Shown: positions 1 through 9,059, counted from the stretch's first letter. The stretch is 64,000 nucleotides of DNA from Chloroflexota bacterium (GCA_013112575.1 JABFGG010000015.1:1-64000); one strand, 5' to 3'. Notes: generated from the letters alone by a model not told the origin. Program-made: numbers and translations.

Positions 1-1
1 C

Positions 2-829
2 CCCCCACCTACGGCCACTTTCACGCCACTCCCCACCGATGCACCCACCCTGCCCCCCACCGCTACGCCAGGCCCTGATGATTGGCAAGCAGCCCCCATT
101 ACACCCGCGTCCATCAGCGAACGCGCCATGGATATTTACTTACAAGGGCTGGCCGCGGGCAACAATCAGCATGCCTTTGCCAAGGTCGGCGATTGTGGCG
201 GCACCCCCAGTTGGTTCCTCGGGCCTTTTGACGGCGACGCACAATATTACAATCTGGGCGAATATACTTACTTGAGCGAGATGTTCCCTTTCTACGAGGG
301 CTCATTTGAACGTACAAGCGTAGCTACAAACCCCGGTTTTAATACAGCTTCGGTGTTTGCTCCCCTCTGGGCTGACCCCAATGTATGCAATGCCGATGAA
401 GGCCCGCTACAATGTGAATACCGCCTGCACAACCCCAGTGTAGTGCTCATCATGCTCGGCACCAACGACCAATATAAACCCGAGGAATTCGAAGCTAGCA
501 TGCGCGAAATAATCGAGTTCTCCATCGCCGAAGGCATATTACCCATATTAGGCTCCAAAGCCGATAACCTCGAAGGCGACGGCAGCATCAACAGCGCTAT
601 CTACCAGCTTGCCCTGGAATACGAACTTCCTTACTGGAACTTCTGGCGTGCCGTGCAGGGCTTGCCCAACAATGGCCTGCAGGAAGATGAGGCTCACCTG
701 ACCTGGGCGCCCAACTTTTTCGATCAACCCCGCGCCTTAAATGCAGGCTGGCCCCAACGCAACCTGACCGCTTTGCAGGCACTGCATGCTGTCTTTGAAG
801 CCATCCCAGATGAGCTAAAATCCAATTGA
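2..829 (+). CDS. SGNH/GDSL-family hydrolase-like protein, 5' partial
   Basis: The frame is open from the left edge, so the N-terminus lies outside the window; the first internal ATG at 128 is probably not the start. The visible N-terminal stretch is a Pro/Thr-rich linker (about 40 residues), as found behind lipoprotein or membrane anchors, followed by an SGNH-type domain. Seen: a block-III motif LGTND near 460-475 and a block-V-like DEAHLT near 690-705 that would supply the catalytic Asp/His. The block-I region reads VGDC near 185-195, so Cys or another residue sits where GDSL enzymes have Ser. The acyl carrier protein gene follows 9 nt downstream, so this pair resembles the tail of a DltD/DltC-like or polysaccharide O-acylation operon. 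That role is inferred and the upstream genes are not visible. Confidence 0.75.
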   Translation, partial: PPPTATFTPLPTDAPTLPPTATPGPDDWQAAPITPASISERAMDIYLQGLAAGNNQHAFAKVGDCGGTPSWFLGPFDGDAQYYNLGEYTYLSEMFPFYEGSFERTSVATNPGFNTASVFAPLWADPNVCNADEGPLQCEYRLHNPSVVLIMLGTNDQYKPEEFEASMREIIEFSIAEGILPILGSKADNLEGDGSINSAIYQLALEYELPYWNFWRAVQGLPNNGLQEDEAHLTWAPNFFDQPRALNAGWPQRNLTALQALHAVFEAIPDELKSN

Positions 830-838
830 GATATTCCC

Positions 839-1084
839 ATGACTGCTGAAATCAAAACCAAACTCAACACCTACATCACCACAGAGATCATGCGCCAGCC
901 AGACCGCCAACTGGCCGATGACGAAGCTCTCATTTCCGGCGGCCTGGTTGACTCGTTCTCTTTAGTAGACCTGGCTCTTTTCGTTGAAGAAAGTTTTGGG
1001 GTCAAGATCGACGACACCGAACTTAATGCCGACACCTTTGACAACCTGGAACAACTAGCGCAGCTCATTCAAAGTCGACAATAG
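839..1084 (+). CDS. Acyl carrier protein (phosphopantetheine-binding)
   Basis: An 81-residue, acidic, helical protein with the carrier-protein signature D38-S39 (GGLVDSFSLVDL). Ser39 is the expected 4'-phosphopantetheine attachment site. Length is typical of free-standing ACP or D-alanyl carrier proteins. It begins 9 nt after the SGNH hydrolase-like gene and ends before a strong hairpin, so it is the last gene of that operon. The pairing of a dedicated ACP with an SGNH protein points to transfer of an acyl or aminoacyl group to a surface polymer rather than to fatty-acid synthesis. This is inference from context; the partner ligase and MBOAT acyltransferase would have to lie upstream of the window. 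Confidence 0.85.
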   Translation: MTAEIKTKLNTYITTEIMRQPDRQLADDEALISGGLVDSFSLVDLALFVEESFGVKIDDTELNADTFDNLEQLAQLIQSRQ

Positions 1085-1099
1085 TTTCCGATTAATCAA

Positions 1100-1131
1100 A
1101 AAAGGCGATAACCTAAGGTTATCGCCTTTTA
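1100..1131. terminator. Bidirectional rho-independent terminator
   Basis: A near-perfect inverted repeat (arms about 1101-1114 and 1116-1129, effective loop TAA) is flanked by A-run on the left and T-run on the right. It sits between the convergent ACP gene and the kinase gene ending at 1150, so it can end transcription from both sides. Confidence 0.85.
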
Positions 1132-1149
1132 ATTTACAAATCTTGATAT

Positions 1150-3261
1150 TTACGGCTGCCAAGCCGGATCAAAATCAAAGGCCGGATCAGTCGTCAAGCG
1201 GGCCTGTTGTGTCCCGTTGATTAGGGTAATGAAAATGTCATGGTTCTCCCCGTCTGGCCAGCTTTCAAAAGCAATCCATTGACCATCGACCGAGTAGTCC
1301 GGTCCCCTTTCAGGCACAACCGAATCGCGTGGCAAGATCACTTCGCGGTAATCGGCCACAGAAACACCCAACATCTCTAAGGGCAACCGTACCAGATATG
1401 GCAAGCCGCCGCCGGCCGGTTGCTGATTAAAGATCACCTGCACGCCATCGATAGGCGCCCAGGTGGGGAAGGTGTTTTCATTATCTCCGCTGCGAGAAAA
1501 TATCACCGGGTCAGAACCCGGCACGTTGGGTATCACGAACAAGCGCAGGCCACCATTAATCGCTGATACAAAAATAATGCGACGGCCATCCGGGGACCAA
1601 ACCGGATGCATATTGAGCTTCTCGTTGTTGGTCAAGTTCTCGGTGGTATTGTCTTGCAAATTCAAGCGGAATATCTGGGAGCGGTTGCTATCAAAGCCGA
1701 CAGTATAGAGCATGTACTCATTGGTGGGCGACCAGGCCGGGTCAAAGCTGCCAATTCGGGTAGGCAGTTGACGCAGATCACTGCCATTCACATTCATGAT
1801 GTAGATGTTCGAGTCCAGGTAAAGCAGTCGCTCTTCTTCGCAGGGCGAAATGAAGGCGATCTGTGTACCATCAGGCGACCACTCTGGCTGACAGGCGCCA
1901 CCCTCCAGACTTGTCAGTTGTGTCTGCTGTGTCCCTTCCACAGTCATCGTCCATATTTGCGGGAAGCCTGTGCGGTCGGAAGCATAAGCTAACAAGCCCC
2001 CTCCACCTCCGGTAGCACCACTAGGTATGAATTCGGCAGCTGTCTCAGTAGCTTGAAACACGGTTTCCGTCGCTTCTTCCACAACCTGTTCTTCAGTAGG
2101 CGTTGGTTCTACAGGCGCCTCCTCTGTGTCAGGTGGAGCAACGGCAACCAATTCAGTCGATGTCACTTGCGGAGCACTGGTTCCTATACCGAAATTATTT
2201 TGGGGGATTTGGTACAACAAAAAGATAAACAAAACAATTCCAGCCAGCACTCCTGCCCCTATAACGTAGGTCCAAATCCTTACCCGGTCAACCAAACGAC
2301 GGCGTTTGCGTCCTTTGGCCTCACCAGACATCTCAATTACTGGTTCACTGATTAGTTTGGGTTGGGGTGCCTGACCGCGCGCGATGGCTTCGATGACTTC
2401 TGGTGGTGGTGGGGGCACGGTCAACGCAGCAGAATTAGCTCTGCGCTGCGAGGAACCACTCGCACCTATCAATGCCAGCCTGAACTCATCCACCGACTGA
2501 TAACGATCTTCCGGATGGATCTCTAATGATTTTTCGATGGCAGAAGCCAAACGGCGAGGTGCGCCCGGTACATGTTTGCGGATCGGTGTTAGGTCAGTCT
2601 GCTCCATGGCGCGCGCAAGACCATCCTCGGGGATGATACCGGTTACAGACGCGTAGAGCGTTGCGCCTAGCGAATAAATGTCAGAGCGCGCATCGGTACG
2701 GGATGTACCGTATTGTTCCGGGGAAGAGTAACCCGGGGTCATGGCACGCGCACCGGTCGTGGTAGCCTGACTGCCCGAAACGATCTTGGCTAGTCCAAAA
2801 TCCACCAGATACACCACGCCGTCCGGGTTGATCTTAATATTTCCAGGTTTCAAGTCGCGATGCAGGATGGGTGGTTGGCGTGTGTGCAAATAGCTCAACG
2901 CCTCACATACCGCAGCTCCTACTACGATAACTTCTTCCGCCGGTAACACGTCCACGCGATCCATGCGCTGGCGCAGATCTTCCCCCTCAATATAATCCAT
3001 CACCAAATACTGGCCCTGATTAGCAATCTCGAAATGGTCAGAGACGCGTGGCAAGTTCGGATGGCGCATAGTTGCCAGGATGGTGGCTTCACGCCGGAAT
3101 TGTCGATTGTATTCTTCGGTGGTAAAAAGGTTTTCCTTGACCGCCACTTCGACAGCTAGGTTCTCGTCCCAGGCACGGTAAACCGAACCCATTCCGCCTT
3201 GTCCCAGGGTCTCCAGGATGCGGTAACGATTAATCAGGATTGCGTCGCGTTCTAAGGGCAT
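1150..3261 (-). CDS. Membrane Ser/Thr protein kinase with C-terminal TolB/PD40-like beta-propeller
   Basis: 703 residues. An N-terminal Hanks-type kinase domain (about 13-270) has the glycine loop GQGGMG at 20-25, catalytic Lys42, HRD at 134-136 and DFG at 154-156, so it should be active. A membrane helix at about 330-353 follows a basic stretch, then a Pro/Glu/Thr-rich linker. The C-terminal third holds repeated WSPDG-type motifs of a TolB/PD40 propeller (WSPDGTQIAFIS, WSPDGRRIIFVS). Topology is therefore cytoplasmic kinase and external propeller, which suggests a sensor of an outside ligand or of the cell wall. It is closely similar in order and sequence to the kinase at 3384-5486, a tandem duplication. 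It is probably in the same transcription unit, with its own possible promoter in the 122-bp gap. Confidence 0.92.
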   Translation of the reverse strand: MPLERDAILINRYRILETLGQGGMGSVYRAWDENLAVEVAVKENLFTTEEYNRQFRREATILATMRHPNLPRVSDHFEIANQGQYLVMDYIEGEDLRQRMDRVDVLPAEEVIVVGAAVCEALSYLHTRQPPILHRDLKPGNIKINPDGVVYLVDFGLAKIVSGSQATTTGARAMTPGYSSPEQYGTSRTDARSDIYSLGATLYASVTGIIPEDGLARAMEQTDLTPIRKHVPGAPRRLASAIEKSLEIHPEDRYQSVDEFRLALIGASGSSQRRANSAALTVPPPPPEVIEAIARGQAPQPKLISEPVIEMSGEAKGRKRRRLVDRVRIWTYVIGAGVLAGIVLFIFLLYQIPQNNFGIGTSAPQVTSTELVAVAPPDTEEAPVEPTPTEEQVVEEATETVFQATETAAEFIPSGATGGGGGLLAYASDRTGFPQIWTMTVEGTQQTQLTSLEGGACQPEWSPDGTQIAFISPCEEERLLYLDSNIYIMNVNGSDLRQLPTRIGSFDPAWSPTNEYMLYTVGFDSNRSQIFRLNLQDNTTENLTNNEKLNMHPVWSPDGRRIIFVSAINGGLRLFVIPNVPGSDPVIFSRSGDNENTFPTWAPIDGVQVIFNQQPAGGGLPYLVRLPLEMLGVSVADYREVILPRDSVVPERGPDYSVDGQWIAFESWPDGENHDIFITLINGTQQARLTTDPAFDFDPAWQP

Positions 3262-3329
3262 GGGCTGGGCGTAGATTACCTCTTAAATAAGTGTCCGACA
3301 GCCAAACATAGGGATTTTACCATTGTGCG

Positions 3330-3357
3330 CTTATAGGAAGATAGTTCAGACTTTCAA
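3330..3357 (-). promoter_or_regulatory. Possible sigma-70-type promoter for the 1150-3261 kinase
   Basis: On the minus strand TTGAAA (3352-3357) and TATAAG (3330-3335) are separated by 16 bp, about 70 bp upstream of the kinase ATG. It lies in the gap between the two kinase genes and could allow separate expression of the second one. Found by eye only. Confidence 0.4.
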
Positions 3358-3383
3358 TATTGTAAGCCGAAAACTCTTTGTGT

Positions 3384-5486
3384 CTATGGCCCTACGCCTC
3401 CCCAGGCAGGATCAAAGTCAAACGCAGGGTCTTCAGTTAATTGTTGTAAGGAAGTTCCACTGGTTGTCATGATAAAGATATCGTGGTTCACACCATCCGG
3501 ATAACCCTCAAACACAATCCATGTCCCGTCAGGCGAGAAGTCTGGATCGCGCATTGGGTTCCGATTGGTTTCCGTAACACGATATTCAATGAAACCACGC
3601 TCCGGTCCCCCACCTTGCCAGGAAGAGGCTTGTAACCAAGGAGGGCCACCACCACTGGTCGAATTCTGTGTCCAGGCGATCAATTCGCCTAAGGGCGACC
3701 ATGCCGGATCTACGTTCTTAAGATCATCACTACGTGAGAATATATCGGGGTCACTGCCATCACTGTCCATAACCCAGATCTGAGTGGGGCCTATGCGATT
3801 TGTAATGAACATGATTGTTTCGCTATCTGGCGACCACACGGGCATGAAGGCTGTTGTCACGCCTTGGGTCACTGAAAATGCATTGCGCTCCACCAAGTCA
3901 TAAATCCATATATTAGGGCGATTTTGGCGTGGTGTCGTAAAAGCAATTTGGTTCCCATCCGGAGACCAGGCCGGATCGTAACCACCACCAGGGGGCAATG
4001 GCATCGGCTCAACAGCCAATGTATCCACTGTCACCAGGAACAAGCTGGAGCCAGAATATTCCTCTTTATAGCGGTCACAGGGGGATGTAAATACGATACG
4101 AGTGCCATCTGGCGACCAGTCAGGTTGGCATGCTCCGGAGGGTTCATCTGTTATCTGGCGAAGTTCGCTGCCATCCCCATTCATCACCCATATCTGTGGC
4201 TCACCACTGCGATCCGAAGCAAAGGCGATCTGTGGTCCACCGCCAACTGGCGTGGGTCCTACAATTGGTTCATCGGTGGGTTCCTCTGTAGGAGGCACAT
4301 CTGTTGCCGGGGTTTCTGCGGCTTCTTCGGTCTCAGGCGTTTCTTCAAGGAACAACACTGTAGGAGTGAAAGTCGGCTCTTCAATGGGCGCTGGGACGGC
4401 TGTAGGCGGCCCGTTCAACAACAAAGCCACCTGATCGGGCATGCCCGGAACGAAGAAATAGGCTCCTGCCAGACCACCCCCAACCAGCACGATTCCAAGT
4501 ACGACAAATAACATACACGACCTGAGACGGCTGCGACCACCGCCACGCGCAGGTGGCTGTGTCGTAGGTCGTCGGAAGGTCGGTCGTGCTGTGCCACTGC
4601 CGGCTATACGGGTGGCGTCATCACTGCCGGGTGGCGGGGGTGGAGTGACTGTGATCGTACCGGCATCGAGCTGGCGGCGCACCGTATCCTTATCACGCAA
4701 CAAGGCATGGCTGAAATCAGCTGCCGTCTGGTAACGGTCATCCGGCTGGATCTCCAACGATTTCTCTATAGCGTTGGCCAACTGCCGCGAAACCTTACGA
4801 CTGATGTCGCGCAGCTTGGTCAACTGGGTCTGGTGCATGGCCCGCGCCAAGCCATCCTCGGGGGGCACCCCTGTGAACACGGCATAGAGCGTGGCCCCTA
4901 ATGAATAAATATCGGTGCGAGCGTCTGTACGCGCCGAGCCATATTGTTCCGGCGGAGAAAAACCCGGGGTAACCCCTTGCGCCCCGGTTGTGGTTTGCTG
5001 GCTACCCTCGATGACTTTAGCCAGGCCAAAATCCACCAGGAAAACCTCACCATTGGGGGTCACTTTGATGTTGCCAGGCTTGATATCACGGTGGATCACA
5101 CCAGGTTCCAGGGTGTGCAGGTATTGCAGCGCATCACACACAGACACGCCGATGGCAGCCACTTCATTTTCCGGCAGCGTACCCATGCGATCTGTACGCT
5201 CTCGCAGGTCTTCCCCCTCAATGTAGTCCATCACCAGGTACTGGCCCTGGTTCTCGATCACAAAGTGGTCTGTCACGCGTGGCAGATTAGGGTGGCGCAG
5301 GTTGGCGAGGATGACAGCCTCACGCCGGAATTGGCGTGTGTATTCCTCATCGTCAAACAGGTTTTCTTTAACGGCGACCGAAACACCCAGGCTTTCATCT
5401 GTAGCGCGATAGACGGCGCCCATGCCTCCTTTGCCCAGGGTTTCGATTATGCGATAACGGTTATAGAGTAGTTCGCCAGCTTCCAT
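3384..5486 (-). CDS. Membrane Ser/Thr protein kinase with C-terminal TolB/PD40-like beta-propeller (paralogue)
   Basis: 700 residues with the same plan as its neighbour at 1150-3261. Kinase domain: glycine loop GKGGMG at 18-23, Lys40, HRD at 132-134, DFG at 152-154. A single membrane helix (MLFVVLGIVLVGGGLAGAYF) is followed by a Pro/Glu/Thr linker, then a propeller with five or so WSPDG repeats. All catalytic motifs are intact. Long stretches around the kinase core are identical between the two genes, while the linkers differ, as expected from an old tandem duplication with divergence of the extracellular side. It starts 10 nt after the stop of the zinc-ribbon protein gene, so the three minus-strand genes look like one operon. 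Confidence 0.93.
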   Translation of the reverse strand: MEAGELLYNRYRIIETLGKGGMGAVYRATDESLGVSVAVKENLFDDEEYTRQFRREAVILANLRHPNLPRVTDHFVIENQGQYLVMDYIEGEDLRERTDRMGTLPENEVAAIGVSVCDALQYLHTLEPGVIHRDIKPGNIKVTPNGEVFLVDFGLAKVIEGSQQTTTGAQGVTPGFSPPEQYGSARTDARTDIYSLGATLYAVFTGVPPEDGLARAMHQTQLTKLRDISRKVSRQLANAIEKSLEIQPDDRYQTAADFSHALLRDKDTVRRQLDAGTITVTPPPPPGSDDATRIAGSGTARPTFRRPTTQPPARGGGRSRLRSCMLFVVLGIVLVGGGLAGAYFFVPGMPDQVALLLNGPPTAVPAPIEEPTFTPTVLFLEETPETEEAAETPATDVPPTEEPTDEPIVGPTPVGGGPQIAFASDRSGEPQIWVMNGDGSELRQITDEPSGACQPDWSPDGTRIVFTSPCDRYKEEYSGSSLFLVTVDTLAVEPMPLPPGGGYDPAWSPDGNQIAFTTPRQNRPNIWIYDLVERNAFSVTQGVTTAFMPVWSPDSETIMFITNRIGPTQIWVMDSDGSDPDIFSRSDDLKNVDPAWSPLGELIAWTQNSTSGGGPPWLQASSWQGGGPERGFIEYRVTETNRNPMRDPDFSPDGTWIVFEGYPDGVNHDIFIMTTSGTSLQQLTEDPAFDFDPAWGGVGP

Positions 5487-5496
5487 GTATGTTTTT

Positions 5497-7899
5497 TTAG
5501 ATACGGATGACAGAGCCGCAGAATTCGCAATTGATCTCGGTTTGGCCGCGTAATATGGGTTGCGTTAACGGCGCGCCGCAGACCTCACATTGTTCGGGAG
5601 CATTGCGGATACGGTCGAGTTCTTCCTTATCGATCTCGACGGCTCGGTCTTCAGTGTAGTCCCCGGAACGTGCCCGCCCGACCATCATCAACCAGTCTTC
5701 TGCTACAGGCAGGGCCAGTGCAAAGCGAGCTTTCTTGACAGGCGCATCCGAATCCAGCGTGAATTCCAAATACTCCTGGCCGGTTTCCTCATCCTCTTTT
5801 TCTTCCACGCCCTTAACGTGCGCCATAGCGACTTCGAGTTTCAGTTCATAGTCGCCGGTGCGGTCTTCCCACAACAGCCGCTGGTCGGTCAGATAGAGAA
5901 TACCATTCTGCGGTTCGCCCGAACTGCGCTCCCATACCGCCTCCGTGGCAGCCACACCGCTCTCGGTTGCCAGCAGCTTGAAGGAAGCCGTGTTAATGGC
6001 ATCCAGCATCCAGTCCACCCAATCGAAGTGGGCACCCAAAGTCTCCACTTCGTCGGCGTAGTCGTCGTAGATTTCTAAAACGGTGTCTTCGGCGGCCTCG
6101 GCCTGTGCCTCTGCCGAAGCAATAGAAGATTTGAGCCGCACGTAACTGGAACGCGCCGCATTGGGGTTGCCAGACTTGCCGGCCAGATCGGCCATTGTGT
6201 CCTGGATTTCCTTCATCTGTTCGCCGAGCAGCTTGGTCTGGTGTTCGATGGTCTTTTCGGAGGCTTCCTTCACGCGATCCCATTGCATGGTCAACACAGT
6301 CACGTCACCTTCCAGGTTCTTTTCGATGGCATACCCGCGACCACGCAATGCTTTCAGGTCACGTTCAAGCGAAGTCACTTCGGTTCCTAATTCGCTCAGT
6401 TCATCTTTGGAATCCTTGAGCATCATTTCATCTTGAAGCTCGTTGATCTCTTCCTGTACCTCAACGATGTGGGCTTTGGTGACTTCCCCAGTCAAGTCAG
6501 CGAAGGATAGACCCGCGCCGGTGGTGCGTTCGTCCTCGATCTTGCCGGACTTGGCACTCTTGATAAGATTAGCCCAGTACTCCGAGCCTTGGCCATTGAT
6601 ATGCAGGTTGACCTCGCCCAATTTTTTATCTTTGAAAACCACCTCAACATAATCATGACGCCCAAACAGGCCCTTGTTGTGGGCCTTATGTTTGGAGATC
6701 TCACTCAATGGCTGGTCAATGGCCAATTCCTGTACCATTTCTGAAGCTGTCGTGATGAACAGCACTTTTTTGGTGGCAACCTTTTCCTTGCGTTCGAACA
6801 ACAAACGCTGGTTGGTCAGGAACATTACACCTTCTGGATCATCTTTTTTACCGCTGTCCCACTCGGCAGCCACAGCCATTACCAGGTCTTCACCTTCGTT
6901 CATCTCAAAACTGGCTTCATCGCGCTGCGTCAGCGCCCAATGGATACGTGTCAGGCGATGCACCAGTTCGTTAGCCTTGGACTCGATATCACTGTAAACC
7001 TTTTCAATGGCACGCTCGGCGCTTTCCAGGCGGTCTTCCAAACTATCGACTTCACGGCGCACATCGCGCAGACGCGAATTGGCCTGGCCGGGATTATTGA
7101 TCACAGCGTTAAGTTGCTGCACGCTCTGGTCAATGGGATCAAGGCTATCAGCAAAATCACGCTCATAGCCGTTAATGTCATCGATGACCTTATCACGCAC
7201 CTGCTGCCAGCGGCTCATGGCATCGTATGCCACATCTTCCAGGTCGCTCTGGAAGTGGAAGCCCTTTTCACGGGCGCTTTCCAACAGGCTCAGGGCGTGG
7301 TCAAGATCCGAATCAAGTTCGTTGATATCCCCTTCGATCTCATCGAATGAGACGCGTTCCTGCAAATCGCCCAGCGAATCGCCCAACAGATCCACATCAT
7401 AAGCAATATCCGGGTGCGCTGCGGCAGAGTTCAATAATAGAAAAGCACCTGCTCCTGCGGCAGCAGCAGCCAAACGGCCTGCACCTGAGGAGGCTGCCGG
7501 ACGACTCTGCGGTCGTGGTCTTTCTGTGGCGCGCACCGGGCGTCTGCGACCAGCCCCAGTGACAGCACTGACAGGCCGCACGCGCGTGGGCCGTGGTTTG
7601 GTCGCGCGCTTGGGTCGCGGCTTGACCTGTACACGGCGCGGTTTAGCTGCCGGGCGCACCACAGGGCGCGGCCGCCGATCAATGGTCTGTGCCTGACGGC
7701 GTACGTTTTTGCGTTTGGTATTGCGGCGTTGTTGGCGAATAGGGTTGCTGCTGCGGCGTGGAGTACGTTTCGCAGCGGTGCGGCGGCGCGGCACACTGCG
7801 TGTACGTTTGGCCGGTCGGCTGCGGCGAATACGGCTGGGTTTGCGAGTGCGCGCCCTTGAGGCGCTACGGGAACGGCCTTTACTGCGTCGTCCTGGCAT
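5497..7899 (-). CDS. Basic, coiled-coil protein with two GRAM/PH-like domains and C-terminal zinc ribbon
   Basis: 800 residues; I do not recognise a named family. Regions seen: a very basic, Arg/Lys/Pro-rich N-terminus (about 1-140), an Ala-rich hydrophobic patch (about 140-165), a long charged coiled coil (about 180-310), a domain containing GVMFLTNQRLLFERKEK (about 350-450), more coiled coil, then a second copy containing GILYLTDQRLLWEDRTG (about 650-750). The C-terminus has Cys771, Cys774, Cys791 and Cys794, a zinc ribbon. The LTxQRLL strand pairs resemble GRAM or bacterial PH domains, which is a tentative assignment. A strong SD (GGAGGAG) precedes the ATG. It leads the operon with two membrane kinases, so it may be their substrate or scaffold; this is inference. 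The basic N-terminus could bind nucleic acid or membrane. Confidence 0.8.
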   Translation of the reverse strand: MPGRRSKGRSRSASRARTRKPSRIRRSRPAKRTRSVPRRRTAAKRTPRRSSNPIRQQRRNTKRKNVRRQAQTIDRRPRPVVRPAAKPRRVQVKPRPKRATKPRPTRVRPVSAVTGAGRRRPVRATERPRPQSRPAASSGAGRLAAAAAGAGAFLLLNSAAAHPDIAYDVDLLGDSLGDLQERVSFDEIEGDINELDSDLDHALSLLESAREKGFHFQSDLEDVAYDAMSRWQQVRDKVIDDINGYERDFADSLDPIDQSVQQLNAVINNPGQANSRLRDVRREVDSLEDRLESAERAIEKVYSDIESKANELVHRLTRIHWALTQRDEASFEMNEGEDLVMAVAAEWDSGKKDDPEGVMFLTNQRLLFERKEKVATKKVLFITTASEMVQELAIDQPLSEISKHKAHNKGLFGRHDYVEVVFKDKKLGEVNLHINGQGSEYWANLIKSAKSGKIEDERTTGAGLSFADLTGEVTKAHIVEVQEEINELQDEMMLKDSKDELSELGTEVTSLERDLKALRGRGYAIEKNLEGDVTVLTMQWDRVKEASEKTIEHQTKLLGEQMKEIQDTMADLAGKSGNPNAARSSYVRLKSSIASAEAQAEAAEDTVLEIYDDYADEVETLGAHFDWVDWMLDAINTASFKLLATESGVAATEAVWERSSGEPQNGILYLTDQRLLWEDRTGDYELKLEVAMAHVKGVEEKEDEETGQEYLEFTLDSDAPVKKARFALALPVAEDWLMMVGRARSGDYTEDRAVEIDKEELDRIRNAPEQCEVCGAPLTQPILRGQTEINCEFCGSVIRI

Positions 7900-7976
7900 A
7901 GTGGCGTTCTCCTCCTGCAGAAAGAACGGGTTTGGTGTATGGGATGTTTCCAGCCCTGCTGGCTGAATACGGGCTG

Positions 7977-8014
7977 ATTATACACTAAGCGTTTATGCAT
8001 CCCTGAGGTACAAT
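7977..8014. promoter_or_regulatory. Divergent promoter region (two -10-like boxes)
   Basis: The 146-bp gap between divergent genes contains TATAAT on the minus strand (7977-7982) and TACAAT on the plus strand (8009-8014), each at a reasonable distance from its start codon. I see no good -35 box for either, so the assignment is weak. Confidence 0.35.
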
Positions 8015-8045
8015 CCGCCGCTAATTCAGCTATAAGGAGAGTTCC

Positions 8046-8534
8046 ATGGACACTGCGGAACGCCAGGGAAAGATCGATCTGTATGGCCGCGGCTTTGGTC
8101 TGCTGAGCATCGCCCTTGATGAAATCCCCCGGGAAATGTGGCAATTCAAGCCCACCCCTGCGGAGTGGAGCATCCACGAGATCCTTGTACATCTCGCAGA
8201 CAGCGAGACCAACAGCTACCTGCGCGCCCGCCAATTGGTTGCCCAACCGGGGGCAGCCATCATGGCCTACGACCAGGATGTATGGACCAACGAATTGGAT
8301 TATCATCAACGTGATTGGCAGGATGCGCTGGAAATCCTACGTCTGGTCCGTAAAGCCACTTATGAATTTCTCCTCACATTACCCAATGACGTCTGGGATA
8401 ACACCATCAAACATCCCGAGTATGATGAGCCCTACACCTTCGACATGTGGATCGACATCTATTCGAACCATATCCCCGGCCACATCGAGCAGATCAACAA
8501 CAACCACAGACTGTGGCTCGAAACACAGACTTGA
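8046..8534 (+). CDS. DinB-family protein (first of a tandem pair)
   Basis: 162 residues, the usual size for the DinB/YfiT-like four-helix superfamily. The conserved pattern is visible: an N-terminal helix ending in WQFKP, the WSIHEILVHLADSE segment with the first metal-ligand histidine, and the C-terminal HIPGHIEQI segment with two more histidines. The fold usually binds Ni, Zn or Mn and serves thiol-transferase or unknown stress functions; no specific substrate can be named. A strong SD (AAGGAGAG) precedes the ATG. It is followed 15 nt later by a second copy with very similar sequence, clearly a tandem duplication. Confidence 0.88.
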   Translation: MDTAERQGKIDLYGRGFGLLSIALDEIPREMWQFKPTPAEWSIHEILVHLADSETNSYLRARQLVAQPGAAIMAYDQDVWTNELDYHQRDWQDALEILRLVRKATYEFLLTLPNDVWDNTIKHPEYDEPYTFDMWIDIYSNHIPGHIEQINNNHRLWLETQT

Positions 8535-8549
8535 TAAACGGAGTGAATT

Positions 8550-9038
8550 ATGGATGCTGCACAACGTAAAGAAAAGATTGAATTGTATGGCCGCGGCTAT
8601 GACCAATTATCCGCGACTTTGGATAACATTCCCAAAGAAATGTGGCAGTTCAAACCGGAACCAACGGCGTGGAGTGTCCACGAGATCATCATTCATCTAG
8701 CCGATAGCGAGACAAACAGTTCATTACGGGCCCGCCAGTTCGTTGCCCAACCTGGCGCAGCCGTGATGGCCTTCGACCAGGATGTGTGGGCCAATAAACT
8801 AGATTATCATCAACAGGACTGGCAGGATGCGCTCGAGATTCTGCGACTGACACGTAAATCCACCTACGAATTGCTCATCACACTACCTGAGGATGTCTGG
8901 ACCAATTCCGTTATCCACCCTGAGATTGACCAGCCCTTTAGGTTTGAGAGGTGGCTGGAGATCTATTCCGGACATATACCCAGTCACATAGAGCAGATCA
9001 ATAACAACCATAAGCTTTGGCTCGCAAGCCAGGCTTGA
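8550..9038 (+). CDS. DinB-family protein (second of a tandem pair)
   Basis: 162 residues, collinear with the preceding gene over the full length without gaps and sharing most residues, including WSVHEIIIHLADSE and HIPSHIEQI with the same histidines. Differences are scattered and mostly conservative, so both copies appear to be under selection rather than one decaying. Putative metal-dependent DinB/YfiT-like protein of unknown substrate. It starts 15 nt after the first copy's stop with SD-like GGAG, and lies 21 nt upstream of the hydroxyacid dehydrogenase gene, so all may be co-transcribed. Confidence 0.88.
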   Translation: MDAAQRKEKIELYGRGYDQLSATLDNIPKEMWQFKPEPTAWSVHEIIIHLADSETNSSLRARQFVAQPGAAVMAFDQDVWANKLDYHQQDWQDALEILRLTRKSTYELLITLPEDVWTNSVIHPEIDQPFRFERWLEIYSGHIPSHIEQINNNHKLWLASQA

Positions 9039-9059
9039 GGAAAACAAAGTCACGTCGCG

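Noticed and set aside
7431-8309. 292-codon minus-strand frame across the divergent promoter region
   Set aside because: It overlaps two well-supported genes and their start regions, and no domain is recognisable in it.
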